DNA of 64,000 nucleotides from Phycisphaerales bacterium. GTDB taxonomy: Bacteria > Planctomycetota > Phycisphaerae > Phycisphaerales > UBA1924. Each line of letters opens with the position of its first letter. The first letter of the stretch is position 1. The notes below the pieces were generated by a model that worked only from the letters and a program-made list of their open reading frames with translations, was not told the origin of the DNA and made no database searches. The translations under genes and the position numbers were made by a program. The stretch lies in assembly GCA_905339235.1 (NCBI GenBank), contig CAJPFG010000021.1, positions 1 to 64,000 of the forward strand. The letters are read 5' to 3'. Shown here one piece after another: positions 32,410 to 42,175 of the stretch.

Positions 32410-34527
32410 TTACCCGATCGCCACGCTCGGCGCCGTGAGCGCCGCGGAGGCGCCGCCCTTGAAGGTGGCGGCGGCGCCCGCCTCGAACGTCGCGGCGGCG
32501 TCGGACTTGCACGTGAGCGGGCCGCTGGACTTGATGTCGCCGGTGCCGGTGGCCTCGAGTTTGAGCGTGCCGCTGGACTTGCCCTCGATGGCGCTGTCGG
32601 TGGTCATCTTGAAGGTGGCGGTCTTGACATCGGCGGAACTGCTGTCGATGGCGATGAAGGATCCGCCGACCTTGAGGGTGATGTTGGTGCCGGCTTCGAG
32701 GACGATCTTGTCGGCCTTGATGGAGACTTGGCCGGCCACCTTGGTGCTCTGATCGGCCCCGAACTCTTCGATGACGTTTCCGCCCACCTCCAGGGACTTG
32801 CTGTCGGCGATGGCCACGGCCTCTTTGCCGCCGACCTCGACGTTGCGATCGACGCCGATCTTTTCCTTCATGTTGTTATCGACCGTGCGGCTGTGGTCGT
32901 TCTTGACGTGGACCAGTTCGTTGAGTTCCACCACGATGTGCCGCTCGTGCCCGATCGACTGGAAGTAGTCGTTCTTCACGCGGACATCCATGTTTTTTTC
33001 CGCGTGGATAAAGACCTGCTCCTCGCCCTTCTTGTCCTCGAAGCGCAGTTCGTTGAAGCCCTCCCCGCCCTTGCTGCTGTTGGACTTCACGGAGGACATC
33101 GTCTTGTTGTCCGGGAGTTTGTAGGGGGGCATGTTCTCTTTGTTGTAGACGCGCCCGGTGATGATGGGCCGGTCGGGATCGCCCTCGAGGAAGTCCACGA
33201 TCACTTCCTGGCCGATGCGCGGCAGGAAGAGCGCCCCCCACCGCTTGCCGGCCCAGTTCTGCGAGACTCCCACCCAGCACGAGGCGTTCTCGTCGCCCTT
33301 GTTGAGGCGATCCCAGTGGAAGTGCACCTTGACCTGCGCGAAGCCGTCGGGATCGGTGAAGATCTCCTCGCCGTCGGGCCCGACCACGAAGGCCGTCTGC
33401 GGGCCGGCGACGTGGGGCTTGGGCGTGGTGCGGGCGGTGCGGAACTGGACGGTCGCGGGGATCGAGTTGAAGGTAACCTGGACAACGCCCTCGTCGCCCG
33501 CGCCGGTGCTCTTGCCCATCTCGAACTCGTCCACGTGGGCCGCGAACGAGACGCTGGTGCAGACGTACTCGATGTTGGCGTCGGTGCGCGGGTAGTTGAC
33601 GAGTTTGAACTTGGCCCCGGCGGTCATGCAGCGGACGTCGCCGGTGGCGCGGACGATCTCGTGCTGAACGGCGAGTTCCTCGTTGCGGATGGCAACGTAC
33701 GCATCGCCGTGCGCATGCTCGAGGTACATCCCGGGCCAGTCGTAGACCTCGTAGTCGGCCTTGGCGTGCTGCTTGGGATCGGCCTTTTCCGAATAGAGGT
33801 TCTTGGTCGGCGCCTTGTAGTCGTAGTCGATGAGCGCGGTCTTTCCCGGCTGGATGCGCCGCTCGGCGGTGATGTCCCAAACTCGCTCGTAGTCGATGCC
33901 GGTCTGATCGGCCGGCAGGTACTTGACTTCCGCGTAGCCCTCGTTGGGCTCGTGCTTGGCGGGCGAGTCGGCCATGATCATGATGTGCTTGCCGTTCTCG
34001 TGCTTGAACCAGTAGTAGATGCCCTCGTGTTCGAGGAGCCGGCTGATGAAGTTGAAGGCGGTTTCCCGGTACTGGACGACGTATTCCTTCTGCTCGTACG
34101 TGGCCGTGAGACGGAACTCGTAGTCGCTGAACCCGAGTTTGTCGAAGACCTCCTTAACGATGTCGGGGATCTTCTTCTTCTGGAAGATCTTGCAGTCGGC
34201 GGTGCGGGTGAGGAACCACAGCCAGGGCACCATGGTGGCGCGGTACTTGTTGGACGCTTCCTCGCCCTGGTAGTCTTCCTGCGAGAATCGCGAGATAAAC
34301 CCGTTGATGAAGCGGGTCTTGCCGTTGACGAGGTTCACCCGGATGGTGACGTTCTCGCCGATGATGGTGTTGAAGTCGATGTCGGGCTTCTCGCTGCGGA
34401 GATCGAGTTGCAGCACGAACGGGCGGCCGAGTTCCTCGGTCATCGAGAAGCCCTTGAGCAGCAGGACATCCTTGCCCAGCGGCGTGTTGATCGCGATTGC
34501 CCGTTTGTCCTGCGTCCACTTCGCCAT
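32410..34527 (-). CDS. vgrG: Type VI secretion spike protein VgrG (TssI)
   Basis: This is 705 residues with the full VgrG order. The gp27-like head opens with NTPLGKDVLLLKGFSMTEELGRPFVLQLDL and contains YRATMVPWLWFLTRTADCKIFQ. There is YRETAFNFISRLLEHEGIYYWFKHE, then the gp5 OB fold (QTAFVVGPDGEEIFTDPDGFAQVKVHFHWDR, GKRWGALFLPRIGQEVIVDFLEGDPDRPIITGRVYN). A repetitive needle follows (DITLKVG-type repeats, about 560-700). The protein ends soon after the needle, with no attached enzyme domain, so cargo must be separate proteins such as those encoded downstream. GGAGGG lies before ATG. Confidence 0.95.
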   Translation of the reverse strand: MAKWTQDKRAIAINTPLGKDVLLLKGFSMTEELGRPFVLQLDLRSEKPDIDFNTIIGENVTIRVNLVNGKTRFINGFISRFSQEDYQGEEASNKYRATMVPWLWFLTRTADCKIFQKKKIPDIVKEVFDKLGFSDYEFRLTATYEQKEYVVQYRETAFNFISRLLEHEGIYYWFKHENGKHIMIMADSPAKHEPNEGYAEVKYLPADQTGIDYERVWDITAERRIQPGKTALIDYDYKAPTKNLYSEKADPKQHAKADYEVYDWPGMYLEHAHGDAYVAIRNEELAVQHEIVRATGDVRCMTAGAKFKLVNYPRTDANIEYVCTSVSFAAHVDEFEMGKSTGAGDEGVVQVTFNSIPATVQFRTARTTPKPHVAGPQTAFVVGPDGEEIFTDPDGFAQVKVHFHWDRLNKGDENASCWVGVSQNWAGKRWGALFLPRIGQEVIVDFLEGDPDRPIITGRVYNKENMPPYKLPDNKTMSSVKSNSSKGGEGFNELRFEDKKGEEQVFIHAEKNMDVRVKNDYFQSIGHERHIVVELNELVHVKNDHSRTVDNNMKEKIGVDRNVEVGGKEAVAIADSKSLEVGGNVIEEFGADQSTKVAGQVSIKADKIVLEAGTNITLKVGGSFIAIDSSSADVKTATFKMTTDSAIEGKSSGTLKLEATGTGDIKSSGPLTCKSDAAATFEAGAAATFKGGASAALTAPSVAIG

Positions 34528-34561
34528 GACTCACGTCCCTCCGCGCCCGTCGGGCGCCCCG

Positions 34562-35770
34562 CTATATTGGCTTGTTGACCCTGATCGAGTTCCCGCCGCC
34601 GAATGCGGGCCCCTTGCCGGTGGGGGGCTTCACCACGCCCTTGAGCGTGCCCGCTTCGTCGCCCTTGGAAAGTTTCACCGACTCCGGCTTGTTCAGGCCT
34701 CCCGGCGGCGTCTTTTTGCCCTTGCTCTTGTCGCCGGTCGTCTCGTCCTTCTTGGACGACTTCTTCTCGGGGGGAGTGGGCTTGGGCGCCGGCGGATCGA
34801 TGCCGGCGGACAGGTGCATCAGCGCTCCCATCATGCTGCGCGGCACGAACAACTGACGCGCCGAATCCCCGATCGATCCGACCGACGACATCGCCACGAC
34901 CGTGCCCTTCACCTTGTAGTAACTCGGCTTGAACGCCGACCGGACGGTCGTGCCCTGGAAGACGTACCACGCGCCCGTGCGCCCGTCGGACGTCTTCATG
35001 AGGATCGACTCCCGCGGCAGTTCCTCACAGGTGACCTCGCCGTCGAGATTCATTTCGCTCAGAATCTCGAGCGCGGCCGCGTTGGGGCCGTCGTCTTCCA
35101 ACGGGTCCGCGGCGTCGGATTCGCTGAGAAACTCGAGCGTCTGGCGGATGTTGCGGCGGACATTGCTCTTCATGCCCTTGCTGAATCGCTGCCGGGCGTC
35201 TCCCGCGCTGCCGCCGCCGGTGCTCATGTACTCACGGATCACGTCCTCGCCGACGATGTCGCCGCCGGTTCCGAGGTTGAAGGCGTCGCTGACCGAACTC
35301 GCAACCGGTCCCTTGCCCAGGGTGACGATCCGGAACGCGGCCTCGGGGCCGACTTCTTCGATGATGGCCGCGAACTCGTGCGCGGCGGCGTCAAGGTCGG
35401 CCCACGTGCGGGCGTTCCACACGTGACCGACGAACTCGCTGAGTTGGAGGGCCACGCGTTCGAGCGTGCGGGAGAGGGCGACGACACCGGAAACCTGCCC
35501 GAGGGCGGGCCCGGAATCCGGCATGGCGCCTCCGAAAATCTGCGCGACGATCTGCTCGGTCATCGCCGGAGAGCGCAGGCTCTTGACGACGACGCGCCAG
35601 TCTTCGTCGAGGTAGGCCTCGGCGCGGAAGGTCACGAAATCGACGCGAGCGGCAATGGAATCGGGCGCCGCGTCGGCCGAGTCGGCGAAGACGTGGCGCG
35701 AGCCGGTCCAGAGACCCACGTCCAGGCCGGTGGGCGATGCGAAACCGAGATTCCCCTCACCCTGGCGCAT
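34562..35770 (-). CDS. Unknown 402-aa protein between clpV and vgrG
   Basis: From ATG 35770, with GAGGAG upstream, this is 402 residues; a TTG at 35785 overlaps clpV. I do not recognise the family. Residues about 1-290 look like a compact soluble alpha/beta or helical domain (VDFVTFRAEAYLDEDWRVVVKSL, LSEFVGHVWNARTWADLDAAAHEFAAIIEEVGPEAAFRIV, GAWYVFQGTTVRSAFKPSYYKVKGTVVAMSS). About 310-402 are Pro/Lys/Gly-rich and probably disordered. It has no signal peptide or membrane helix. Its place in the unbroken run of tss genes suggests a structural, adaptor or regulatory T6SS part specific to this lineage. Confidence 0.65.
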   Translation of the reverse strand: MRQGEGNLGFASPTGLDVGLWTGSRHVFADSADAAPDSIAARVDFVTFRAEAYLDEDWRVVVKSLRSPAMTEQIVAQIFGGAMPDSGPALGQVSGVVALSRTLERVALQLSEFVGHVWNARTWADLDAAAHEFAAIIEEVGPEAAFRIVTLGKGPVASSVSDAFNLGTGGDIVGEDVIREYMSTGGGSAGDARQRFSKGMKSNVRRNIRQTLEFLSESDAADPLEDDGPNAAALEILSEMNLDGEVTCEELPRESILMKTSDGRTGAWYVFQGTTVRSAFKPSYYKVKGTVVAMSSVGSIGDSARQLFVPRSMMGALMHLSAGIDPPAPKPTPPEKKSSKKDETTGDKSKGKKTPPGGLNKPESVKLSKGDEAGTLKGVVKPPTGKGPAFGGGNSIRVNKPI

Positions 35771-35777
35771 CGGCTCC

Positions 35778-38483
35778 TCACTCAAAGTCGTACTTGAACT
35801 CGCTGTCCTTGACCCCCACGTGGACGCGCGCGACCTCGCGCCCTTCCATGATGCGTTCCAGCAGTTCCCGGCCGATGTTCGGCAGCATCTGGCGGGTGAT
35901 GATCGCGTCGATGGCGCGGGCGCCGCTGTCGAGTTCGGTCACGCGGCTGACGATGAGGTTCTCCACCTCGGCATCGAACGAGAAGGGGACCTTGTGCCCC
36001 TCCTTGATGCGCTGCCCGACGCGGGACAACTGGAGTTTGATGATCGCCCGCATCATCTCGTCGCTGATGGGGTAGTAGGGAACGATGTTGAGGCGGCCCA
36101 GCAGGGCGGGGGGGAAGACCTTGAGCAGGGGCTCGCGGATTCCCTTCACCAGCCCCTCGGGGTCGGGCCTGAGGCTGGGGTCCTTGCACATCTTCATCAC
36201 GAGGTCCGTGCCCACGTTGCTCGTGAGCAGGATGATCGTGTTCTGGAAGTTGATGTCCACGCCCTCGCTGTCCTTCATCATGCCCTTGTCGAAGACCTGG
36301 AAGAAGACTTCGTGGATATCGGCGTGGGCCTTTTCGACTTCGTCGAGGAGCAGGACGCTGTAGGGACGGCGGCGAACGGCCTCGGTCATGACGCCGCCTT
36401 TGCCGTAGCCGACGTACCCGGGGGGAGAACCCATGAGCAGCGAGACCTTGTGGGCCTCCTGGTACTCGCTCATGTTGATGGTGATCAGGCCCTGCGGCCC
36501 GCCATAGAGAGCCTCCGCGAGCGCGATGGCCGTCTCCGTTTTGCCCACGCCCGAGGGGCCTACGAGAAGGAAGACGCCCACGGGCCTGCCGGGGTTGTCG
36601 AGTTTCGCGCGGGCGAGTTGGATCCGCTGGCCGATGGCGTCCAGAGCGTGACGCTGCCCGATCACACGCTTCTCGAGGATCTCACCCAGTGTCAGCACGG
36701 TGCGCATTTCGTCTTTGACCATCTTGCCCAGCGGGATGCCGGTCCAGTCCGACACCACGCTCGACACGGCCTGCGAGTCCACGCTGGGGTTTACCAGCGG
36801 GTTCTCGCCCTGAAACTCGGCGAGTTCGGCCTTGAGTTTCTTGAGGTCTTCCTTGATCTTCTCACGATCGGCGTCGGAGAGTTTGGGCTCCGGGGCGGCG
36901 GTGGGCTTGCCGTTCTCGCCCTTGCCCGTGTCGGTCCCCGGCGCCGGGGCGAGTTTGGCCCGGAGTTCGAGGATCTTGGCGACGATGTCCTTTTCCTTGT
37001 TGTACTTGCCTTCGAGGGCGGCCAGGACCTTCTGCTCGGCTTCGAGTTGCTCGACGATCTCCTCGCGCCGCTTGGTGTGGTCACCGCCGGTCTTGATTTC
37101 CTTGTCCACGATCGCGAGTTCGCGGTTGAGGCCGTCGATGCGCTTGCGGGTGTCGTCGATCTCGCCGGGGATAGCGTGCAGGCTGACCGCGACGCGCGCG
37201 CAGGCCGTGTCGATGAGGCTGACGGCCTTGTCGGGGAGTTGGCGTCCCTGGATGTAGCGCTTGCTGAGTTTGACGGCGGCTTCGAGGGCCTCGTCGAGGA
37301 CCTGAACCTTGAAGTGCTTTTCCATGACGTCGGCCAGGCCGCGGATCATGAGGAGGCACCTCTTCTCGTCGGGCTCATCGACCTTGACGACCTGGAACCG
37401 GCGGCTCATGGCCGGGTCCTTCTCGATGTGCATCTTGTATTCGCTCTGGGTGGTGGCGGCGATGGTGCGCAGCGTGCCGCGAGCGAGGGCGGGCTTGAGC
37501 AGTTGCGCGGCGTCGGCCGTGCCGGCGGCGCCGCCCGCGCCCATGAGCGTGTGGGCCTCGTCGATAAAGAGGATGATGGGCTTGGGAGAAGCCTGGACCT
37601 CGTCGATGACCTGCCGCAGACGGTTCTCAAACTCGCCCTTCATCGAGGCACCGGCCTGGAGCAGGCCGACGTCGAGTTCGAGCAGCCGGACGTCCTTGAG
37701 TTGCGGCGGAACGTCGCCCTTGACGATTCGCTGGGCGAATCCCTCGACCACGGCGGTCTTGCCCACGCCGGCTTCACCGGTGAGGATCGGGTTGTTCTGG
37801 CGACGGCGCATAAGCACGTCGATGCACTGGCGGATTTCCTCGTCGCGTCCGACGATGGGGTCCTGCTTGCCGGCGCGGGCGTTCTCGGTGAGGTCCTTGC
37901 AGAACTTGGCCAGGGCCTCCTGCTTGCCGAGTTGCGCGGGGGCCATGGCGCCGCTGGCCTCGCCGGGGGCGCCGGAGATGCCGCGCTGGTCGGCCGCGGC
38001 GAGCACCGCCTCGGGCGAGCCGTCGGTGATCTTCAGGAACTGCTCGCCCAGTTGATCGGCGTTGATCTTGTTGAACTGCTGGCTGATCTTGGCGAGTTGG
38101 GGCTTGAGGTTGGTGTCGTTGGCGAGGGCGAACAGGACATGCCCGCTGCGGATGGTGAGTTCGCCCCATTTGAGGCTGGCATAGGCCCAGGCGCGCTCGA
38201 CGGAGTCGGCCAGGCTGGCGGAAAGATCGCAGGCGTTGGCCCCGCGGGGGAGGCGGTCCAGGTTGGCCTGGACATCGGCGACGAGTTGGGCCACGTCGAG
38301 GTTGAAGGCCTTGATGATGCGGTGCAGGTCGGTGTCCTGGGTCTGCATCAACTGGTGCATCCAGTGAACGAGTTCGACGTAGGGGTTGCCGCGGAGTTTG
38401 CAGAATACGACCGCGTTATCGAGGGCCTTGTAGCCGATCGAGTTGAGTTTCCCGAACAGTTTGGCGCGAGGAATATCAGACAT
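35778..38483 (-). CDS. clpV: Type VI secretion AAA+ ATPase ClpV (TssH)
   Basis: From ATG 38483 this is 901 residues (a GTG at 38489 is possible). The N-terminal double Clp_N domain (about 10-165) is followed by the first AAA+ module with Walker A GEAGVGKT (236-243) and Walker B ILFIDEAHTLMGAGG. A middle coiled-coil domain comes next (about 430-560) and a second AAA+ module with GPSGVGKTETAIALAE (near residue 642), then a ClpB_D2-small C-terminus. MGAGG after the first Walker B is typical of ClpV rather than ClpB. It disassembles contracted TssB/TssC sheath for reuse. Confidence 0.93.
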   Translation of the reverse strand: MSDIPRAKLFGKLNSIGYKALDNAVVFCKLRGNPYVELVHWMHQLMQTQDTDLHRIIKAFNLDVAQLVADVQANLDRLPRGANACDLSASLADSVERAWAYASLKWGELTIRSGHVLFALANDTNLKPQLAKISQQFNKINADQLGEQFLKITDGSPEAVLAAADQRGISGAPGEASGAMAPAQLGKQEALAKFCKDLTENARAGKQDPIVGRDEEIRQCIDVLMRRRQNNPILTGEAGVGKTAVVEGFAQRIVKGDVPPQLKDVRLLELDVGLLQAGASMKGEFENRLRQVIDEVQASPKPIILFIDEAHTLMGAGGAAGTADAAQLLKPALARGTLRTIAATTQSEYKMHIEKDPAMSRRFQVVKVDEPDEKRCLLMIRGLADVMEKHFKVQVLDEALEAAVKLSKRYIQGRQLPDKAVSLIDTACARVAVSLHAIPGEIDDTRKRIDGLNRELAIVDKEIKTGGDHTKRREEIVEQLEAEQKVLAALEGKYNKEKDIVAKILELRAKLAPAPGTDTGKGENGKPTAAPEPKLSDADREKIKEDLKKLKAELAEFQGENPLVNPSVDSQAVSSVVSDWTGIPLGKMVKDEMRTVLTLGEILEKRVIGQRHALDAIGQRIQLARAKLDNPGRPVGVFLLVGPSGVGKTETAIALAEALYGGPQGLITINMSEYQEAHKVSLLMGSPPGYVGYGKGGVMTEAVRRRPYSVLLLDEVEKAHADIHEVFFQVFDKGMMKDSEGVDINFQNTIILLTSNVGTDLVMKMCKDPSLRPDPEGLVKGIREPLLKVFPPALLGRLNIVPYYPISDEMMRAIIKLQLSRVGQRIKEGHKVPFSFDAEVENLIVSRVTELDSGARAIDAIITRQMLPNIGRELLERIMEGREVARVHVGVKDSEFKYDFE

Positions 38484-38498
38484 ACCCACCGTCTCCCG

Positions 38499-39734
38499 TC
38501 ATCTCGAACTGCGGATCACCAGATCGTCTCGGTCTTCCGTGTTATCGCCGGCGCGAACCCACGAGGTCCACCCCAGTTTGGCGCCCTTGCCCAGTTGCGT
38601 CCGGGGCACCTCGTCGGCCTTCAGCACCAGTGTTGCTTCCCACGAGAACTCGTCGCCCAGGTAGTTTCGGATCCACGCGTCCAGGCGCTTGGCCGAGGGC
38701 GTCCCGGGGAGCAGCCGCTCGTAATCCTTGAGCGTCATGGGTCCAAGACGCATGCGGAACATGCCCTGACAGTCCCACACGCGGTTGCCGGCGACCACCA
38801 TGCCCCCGCCCAGCGTGCCCAGGGTCGAAGCGGGGCCGGGCGTGCCCATGCGGCACCAGTACTGGTCGGGAAGCGCCATCCATCGCCCGGTGAACTCCTC
38901 GACCGTGACATCCACCTTGAAATAGGCCTGAAGAACCGCGCTCAGACCCTCGGGCCCACGGGCGTTTCCGGCGAGCCTGCCTCCGAAGTGGAGTTTGGCG
39001 ACATCCGGGACCGCGTCGCGGTAACGGACCTCCTCGCTCCCCAGGCCGAACAGCGAGCCGACATACGACGCGTACTTGTCGCCGTCAAAGGTCAGCAGTT
39101 GCTCACGCTCGGGGTCGGAGAGGTCGTCGCCGGCAACCGGCAGGGCCGCGCGGTCGTAGGTCGCCGGCATCTGGCTCGCGGCCCAGGCCCGGTAGAACAG
39201 CGAGATCATCCGGTGGTTGAAGAGGTCCAGGAACCGCGCGAGGGTGCGGTCCTTGTGGTGGAGTTCCCGCTGAAGGGCGTACTCGGTGATGTGCAGCGGC
39301 ATCGGCCCCATGGGGCCCAGCAGGCCCATGAAATGCACGAACAGCCGGGCCGGGGCGTTGGACCGGGGAAAATGAAACTGCGCGATCCGCGAGGGAGGGA
39401 AGGCCAGGGAAGGCTCCTGCGCGAAGCGCACCGGGTCTTCGCTAGCGCGGGAGGACGCTCCGAAACCGGGATCGTCGGGGTGCATCGCCTCGATCCGCCG
39501 CACGAGCGCGAAAAAATCGTACCCCCAGGCCTGCACGTTGAGCCGGTCCCAGAGGTCTTCCCGCGCGGCGCGGTCCACGATCTTCCCGCGCCGGGGCCGG
39601 GGCTCTTCCGCGGCGGGGGCTTCGGCGGGAGCCTGGTTCAACAGGGCGTCCAGCGGGTCGCCGGACCCGTTCACACCGCTTGGCGCGGCGGGGCGCTTCA
39701 CAGCACCGGGCGTTGTCCGATCTTTGCCGGCCAC
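38499..39734 (-). CDS. tssG: Type VI secretion baseplate protein TssG
   Basis: This is 411 residues, starting at GTG inside the end of tssF (37-base overlap). After a Pro/Ala-rich extension of about 50 residues it shows the TssG/ImpH core: DFFALVRRIEAMHPDDPGFG, DPVRFAQEPSLAFPPSRIAQF, LFVHFMGLLGPMGPMPLHITEYALQRELHHKDRTLARFLDLFNHRMISLFYRAW, and the late GNRVWDCQGMFRMRLGPM. TssG joins TssF, TssE and TssK in the baseplate wedge around VgrG. The N-terminal extension makes it longer than the usual 330-350. Confidence 0.93.
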   Translation of the reverse strand: MAGKDRTTPGAVKRPAAPSGVNGSGDPLDALLNQAPAEAPAAEEPRPRRGKIVDRAAREDLWDRLNVQAWGYDFFALVRRIEAMHPDDPGFGASSRASEDPVRFAQEPSLAFPPSRIAQFHFPRSNAPARLFVHFMGLLGPMGPMPLHITEYALQRELHHKDRTLARFLDLFNHRMISLFYRAWAASQMPATYDRAALPVAGDDLSDPEREQLLTFDGDKYASYVGSLFGLGSEEVRYRDAVPDVAKLHFGGRLAGNARGPEGLSAVLQAYFKVDVTVEEFTGRWMALPDQYWCRMGTPGPASTLGTLGGGMVVAGNRVWDCQGMFRMRLGPMTLKDYERLLPGTPSAKRLDAWIRNYLGDEFSWEATLVLKADEVPRTQLGKGAKLGWTSWVRAGDNTEDRDDLVIRSSR

Positions 39735-41653
39735 CGCATGATCTCCCCACGCTCCTCCGACCGGACGACTGTCTCGGTGAAGGAGTTCATGGACACATAC
39801 CTTGCGAAAAACTGCTCGAGCACGGCGCCCAGCGCGAAGACGCCTGTGCCCTCGAACTGGACCTCGTCGAATGTGACTGTGACTTCGAGGCCGCGGGCGA
39901 ACGCGACCACCCCGGGAGTGGGCACGCGACGCGTGATGCCCTTGGTCTGGATGACGCGAAGACCGTCGATCTGCTTTCGCACCACCGGATCGCCCGCGTC
40001 GCCGTAGAGGCGGAGCAGGGCCCGGAGGGCCGCGGCCCCGCGACCTTCGTCGGGCGTAATCCGGCCGTCGCCATCGCGGTCCTCATCAGTGAGGGACAGG
40101 TAGTTCAGGGTGAGGTGGCTGATGAGCCGCCAACCGGTTTCACCTTCGGCGTGACTGCCGCGGGGAGGCGTGGGCCCGGCCACGATCCGCACGGATTCGA
40201 CCGGCGCGCCGATATCCAAGGTGAAGTCGGTCTTGCCCTTGCCCACCGGCATCTGCAACGGCAGGTCCCGGTTGGTGCACAGCGTCTCCACCGAGAGTTG
40301 CTTCAGTTCTGTCGAGTATGGCGCGGCCTGCGCGTCCACCAGCGCCGCGTACACGTCCCCGCCCGCGTAACTGCTGCGCGAGCCCTGCCGGCGCTCCTTC
40401 TCGGAGAGCGCACGCGGCACGCGGAACGTCGCGTAGTACGCACCCGCCGAGCCGGGGCCGCCGTCCACGTCGCTCGCGGCGTAGAACGGCCGGAACACGC
40501 GCTCGTCGTCGCTGCGAAGCCCGTAGCCGGTCACCGCGCGGATGGAATGCACCTCGTAGTCCAGAGGCTTGGTCCGGTCGGCCACGATGAGGAACTCGCT
40601 GGCCTTATCGCTGACGTAGATCCGCTCGGCGCGGCGTGGGAACAGGTTGACGGCCGGGGTGCAGTGCAGCGCGAAGTTTGTCGCGTCTACCGCGTTTTCG
40701 AGTTCGGGGTTCTCGGCGCCGAGCGGGATGATGATGTCCACGAGGTTGCCCTCGCACCGGGAGATAGCCGCTCCGATTTCGTGGAATCGCACGAATGAGA
40801 ACCGCTGCGGGAATGCAAAGTACTCGTGCAGAAGCCGGTAGCCCTGGAAACTCCGCGCGTCGTACGGGAGCAGCGCCTCGGAGGCGTTGAACCCCAGGCG
40901 ATGAATGCACTCGGCGGCGAGATTTGCCTGCCAGGCGCCCGCACGGAGGCCCACGGGCACGGGCCGCACGATCACGCCCTTCGCGTGAGCGAAGAGTTGC
41001 TCGTAGACCCGCCAGGGCGTTGCGTCGGTCCCCTTGAGGTACAACTCCAGATGGGGCATCCGGACTTTGTTGAACGTCAGGCCCGCGGTCGCCTTCAGAC
41101 GGATGCGGACCGCGGCGCGGATCCCCATGTGCGAGCCGCGGAGCCGGGTCGTGTCGGCCTCGCCGGCGCCCCAGACCCGTCCGAGTTCGAGCATCCCCAC
41201 ATCGCGGGTGTAGTACTGCGCTTCGGCGATCTCGACTGGGTACAGGTGGACATCGTGCGCCGTCCGGAACTCGCACGGGGTCATGTCCTTGGCGGGGACG
41301 CTGCGGAGCACCGTGCCCCGGGGAACCCGGTATCCCTCGGCCAGCCCCGCCTCGCCCCGGTCGGGGGCCAGTTGCACCACGCACATCGATGGCGTGGGAG
41401 CGAGGTAGTGCGGGTAGACGGTTTCGAGGAGGTTCTGCGTGAACCGCGGGAACTCGGCGTCGAGTTTGAGTTGGACCCGTGCGGCGAGGAACGCGAACCC
41501 CTCGAGCATGCGCTCGACGTAAGGATCCACGCACGGGAAATCCTCGATCGCCAGGCGACCGGCGATTTTCGGAAACTCCTGCGCGAACTCCTTCGCCACC
41601 GTTTGCAGGTGGCGCAGCTCGCGGTCGTAGTAGCGGATCAGGCGTCGGTCCAT
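39698..41653 (-). CDS. tssF: Type VI secretion baseplate protein TssF
   Basis: This is 651 residues. The start MDRRLIRYYDRELRHLQTVAKEFAQEFPKIAGRL is diagnostic, followed by DPYVERMLEGFAFLAARVQLKLDAEFPRFTQNLLETVYPHYLAPTPSM. The C-terminal part has PVGKGKTDFTLDIGAPVESVRIVAGPTPPRG and GVVAFARGLEVTVTFDE. TssF forms the baseplate wedge with TssG and TssE. tssE lies 17 bases upstream and tssG overlaps its end. Confidence 0.95.
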   Translation of the reverse strand: MDRRLIRYYDRELRHLQTVAKEFAQEFPKIAGRLAIEDFPCVDPYVERMLEGFAFLAARVQLKLDAEFPRFTQNLLETVYPHYLAPTPSMCVVQLAPDRGEAGLAEGYRVPRGTVLRSVPAKDMTPCEFRTAHDVHLYPVEIAEAQYYTRDVGMLELGRVWGAGEADTTRLRGSHMGIRAAVRIRLKATAGLTFNKVRMPHLELYLKGTDATPWRVYEQLFAHAKGVIVRPVPVGLRAGAWQANLAAECIHRLGFNASEALLPYDARSFQGYRLLHEYFAFPQRFSFVRFHEIGAAISRCEGNLVDIIIPLGAENPELENAVDATNFALHCTPAVNLFPRRAERIYVSDKASEFLIVADRTKPLDYEVHSIRAVTGYGLRSDDERVFRPFYAASDVDGGPGSAGAYYATFRVPRALSEKERRQGSRSSYAGGDVYAALVDAQAAPYSTELKQLSVETLCTNRDLPLQMPVGKGKTDFTLDIGAPVESVRIVAGPTPPRGSHAEGETGWRLISHLTLNYLSLTDEDRDGDGRITPDEGRGAAALRALLRLYGDAGDPVVRKQIDGLRVIQTKGITRRVPTPGVVAFARGLEVTVTFDEVQFEGTGVFALGAVLEQFFARYVSMNSFTETVVRSEERGEIMRWPAKIGQRPVL

Positions 41654-41670
41654 GCCTTGTCCCCCGCGGA

Positions 41671-42168
41671 TTACCCGCTCGCTCCTTCTCGCACCTCACA
41701 CCGCCCGGTCTCCAGGTCAACCTGCGTCCGCACGAACAGGGCCTCGGGCATCGGGAGCGGGCACAACTCTCCCGCGATCTCGAATGACAGATGATTGCCC
41801 TCGTCGCGCGCCACCGCCTTGACACCCAGCGTGTGATCGACGATGCGCGGTTCGAACGCCTGAATGGCCGCGTACACCATCTGCTCCACCCGGCCCTGCG
41901 ACAACCCGGACGCGGCAAGGCCCGTCAGGTCGGGCATGCCGTAGTTCAGCACGCTCCGTGCGACAAGCGGGTACTGGTGGATCTCGTCGTCGAGAGGCCG
42001 GCACGCCGCGTTAAGCAGCCATTCCAGGTCACGGAGCACGGCGGCTCGGAGTTGCCGCATCGACATCACCCGCTTGTCGCGGCTTTCCAGGCGCGACCCC
42101 GGCTCGTCGTCGGTGAGACGGTCGAGCAGGGAAGGCTGCAGGCGTTCTTGCGTGGTGAGTTCCGCCAT
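41671..42168 (-). CDS. tssE: Type VI secretion baseplate protein TssE (gp25-like)
   Basis: From ATG 42168 this is 165 residues. The earlier part of the open frame lies inside tagJ and is not coding. It has RLQPSLLDRLTDDEPGSR at the start, LRAAVLRDLEWLLNAACR (the gp25 EAxVxxdIxxLLntrr-like motif), VARSVLNYGMPDLTGL, and IQAFEPRI then LSFEIAGELCPLPMPEALFVRTQVDLETGRCEV. It polymerises the sheath onto the baseplate, like T4 gp25. Size and motifs are standard. Confidence 0.92.
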   Translation of the reverse strand: MAELTTQERLQPSLLDRLTDDEPGSRLESRDKRVMSMRQLRAAVLRDLEWLLNAACRPLDDEIHQYPLVARSVLNYGMPDLTGLAASGLSQGRVEQMVYAAIQAFEPRIVDHTLGVKAVARDEGNHLSFEIAGELCPLPMPEALFVRTQVDLETGRCEVREGASG

Positions 42169-42175
42169 GGGTCCC

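Noticed and set aside
32410..34527. VgrG as an evolved VgrG carrying a toxin domain
   Set aside because: The protein ends within the needle repeats; no extra domain follows.
31930..34578. Plus-strand open frame of 882 codons opposite vgrG
   Set aside because: It is an antisense shadow; VgrG on the other strand is unambiguous.
35655..40007. Plus-strand open frame of 1,450 codons opposite clpV, tssG and the 402-aa gene
   Set aside because: It crosses several real minus-strand genes, and its sequence is their antisense with His/Asp/Glu/Leu bias. No start signal or domain was seen.
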